Positions 4,949 through 5,672 of a stretch of 5,672 nt of DNA are shown in pieces. The translations under genes and the position numbers were made by a program. Where the stretch lies: contig JAEYXR010000014.1 of NCBI GenBank assembly GCA_023431215.1, positions 1 to 5,672 on the forward strand, given 5' to 3'. The first letter of the stretch is position 1. Every line of letters begins with the position of its first letter. Origin of the DNA: Bacillota bacterium. Its GTDB lineage: Bacteria > Bacillota > Clostridia > Oscillospirales > Ruminococcaceae. Below the pieces are notes generated by a model. That model worked only from the letters and a program-made list of their open reading frames with translations. It ran no database searches and was not told where the DNA came from.

Positions 4949-5008
4949 AAAAACTATGTGCCAATGGTACATAAAAAGACAGTCAGAATGAATTAGGAGG
5001 AAAACATA

Positions 5009-5672
5009 ATGAAGAAACTTGCACTTCTTATGGCAATTGCCATGGTTGTCATGAGTCTGGCCGCTTGCGGCGGCTCCACTGCAAGCAGCAGCAGTGCTCC
5101 CAGCAGCGATGCAGGCAGCACCCCCGCTCCTGCCGCTAATGAGCTGAGCGTTTGCGTTGGTCCTGACCCCGACACCATCGACCCCGCCCTCAACTCCGCT
5201 GTTGACGGCGCTACCCTTATCATCCACGGTTTTGAGGGTCTGTACACTCTGGACCAGAGCGGTACCCCCATCCCCGGCCAGGCTGAGAGCGTAGATGTCA
5301 GCGAAGACGGAAAAACCTATACCTTCCACCTGCGTGACGGACTGAAGTGGAGCGATGGCACCCCCATCACCACCGAGGACTTCGTCTGGAGCTGGAAGCG
5401 CGCTGTTGACCCCACCACCGCTTCCGACTATGCCTACATGTTTGAGTGCATTGAGGGCTATGACAAGGCTTCTACCGGCGAGCTGGATGCTCTGGCAGTC
5501 AAAGCCATTGATGAGAAGACTTTGGAAGTTAAGCTCATTGCTGCAACTCCCTACTTCCTCGAGCTGACCGCATTCCCCACCTTCAGCCCTGTTCAGAAGG
5601 CTACTGTAGATGCCAACGGCGAGGCTTGGGCACTGTCCCCCGAAACCTACATCGGCAACGGTCCTTACAAGA
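5009..5672 (+). CDS. oppA: Peptide ABC transporter substrate-binding lipoprotein, OppA family (3' end cut by window)
   Basis: Extracellular receptor that captures peptides and delivers them to OppBC. The first 221 residues are present, of roughly 540 usual for the family (SBP_bac_5), and the frame is open at the window edge. A lipoprotein signal (MKKLALL start, hydrophobic core to residue 16) ends in the lipobox LAAC with Cys20 as the lipid anchor. A Ser/Ala/Pro-rich flexible linker (about 21-43) precedes the folded domain. Family blocks are clear: DPDTIDPAL (53-61), GFEGLYTLD (74-82), YTFHLRDGLKWSDGTPI (104-120), TEDFVWSWKRAVDP (122-135) and YIGNGPYK (214-221). AGGAGG (4995-5000) lies 8 bases before the ATG. 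Codons are more C-ending (CCC, ACC, GAC) than in oppBCDF, as expected for an abundant protein. Its own promoters and final position fit a need for excess receptor. Confidence 0.93.
   Translation, partial: MKKLALLMAIAMVVMSLAACGGSTASSSSAPSSDAGSTPAPAANELSVCVGPDPDTIDPALNSAVDGATLIIHGFEGLYTLDQSGTPIPGQAESVDVSEDGKTYTFHLRDGLKWSDGTPITTEDFVWSWKRAVDPTTASDYAYMFECIEGYDKASTGELDALAVKAIDEKTLEVKLIAATPYFLELTAFPTFSPVQKATVDANGEAWALSPETYIGNGPYK

Larger units (their letters stand above)
4667..5008 (+). promoter_or_regulatory. Regulatory region between oppF and oppA
   Basis: This 342-base AT-rich gap has no gene of normal size. It holds three TATAAT-like -10 boxes with partial -35 partners, an 8-bp inverted repeat over one of them, the palindrome TGTGCACA (4735-4742), two stem-loops (4871-4910 and 4919-4948), a 17-codon reading frame (4851-4904) and the strong oppA ribosome site AGGAGG (4995-5000). 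The pattern indicates separate and probably layered expression of the binding protein. Confidence 0.7.

Overview
The window holds one peptide-type ABC importer locus read entirely on the + strand: oppB, oppC, oppD and oppF as a tight four-gene operon, then a separately promoted oppA-like lipoprotein gene cut off by the right edge. Strong AGGAGG-type ribosome sites, a LAAC lipobox followed by a Ser/Ala/Pro-rich linker, AT-rich intergenic DNA next to genes rich in CTG, GGC and ACC codons, and the Opp protein style all suggest a Gram-positive Firmicute. A gut-type Clostridia (Oscillospiraceae or Lachnospiraceae-like) is my best guess, which is inference from style and not a match to a genome.

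Layout. Positions 1-665 hold no convincing gene. The left half is very AT-rich. A near-consensus sigma-A promoter (252-280) is followed within about 30 bases by a textbook intrinsic terminator (308-337). From about 411 to 632 there is a dense run of inverted repeats: a 13-pair stem-loop whose loop can pair with downstream bases, a bulged GC stem-loop, a perfect 12-bp palindrome, and three more stem-loops just before the oppB ribosome site. The permease genes oppB (666-1583) and oppC (1598-2653) are followed by the ATPase genes oppD (2670-3701) and oppF (3698-4666). Gaps are 14 and 16 bases, then a 4-base ATGA overlap, so the four are almost certainly one transcript and translationally linked. 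Positions 4667-5008 form a second regulatory region with two or three plausible promoters, inverted repeats, two hairpins and a possible 17-codon leader peptide. oppA starts at 5009.

How it works together. OppA, anchored by lipid to the outer face of the membrane, captures peptides. OppB and OppC form the channel, and the OppD/OppF heterodimer hydrolyses ATP on the cytoplasmic face. Placing the binding protein last, with its own promoters, fits the usual need for more binding protein than transporter. The family members cannot be told apart reliably by sequence alone (oligopeptide, dipeptide or signalling-peptide import), so substrate is unassigned.

The genes are conventional. The parts worth a second look are the structured 5' leader of oppB, the promoter-terminator pair upstream of it, the matching four-cysteine motifs in both ATPases, and the layered control region of oppA. 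I see no CRISPR array, insertion sequence, tRNA or rRNA.
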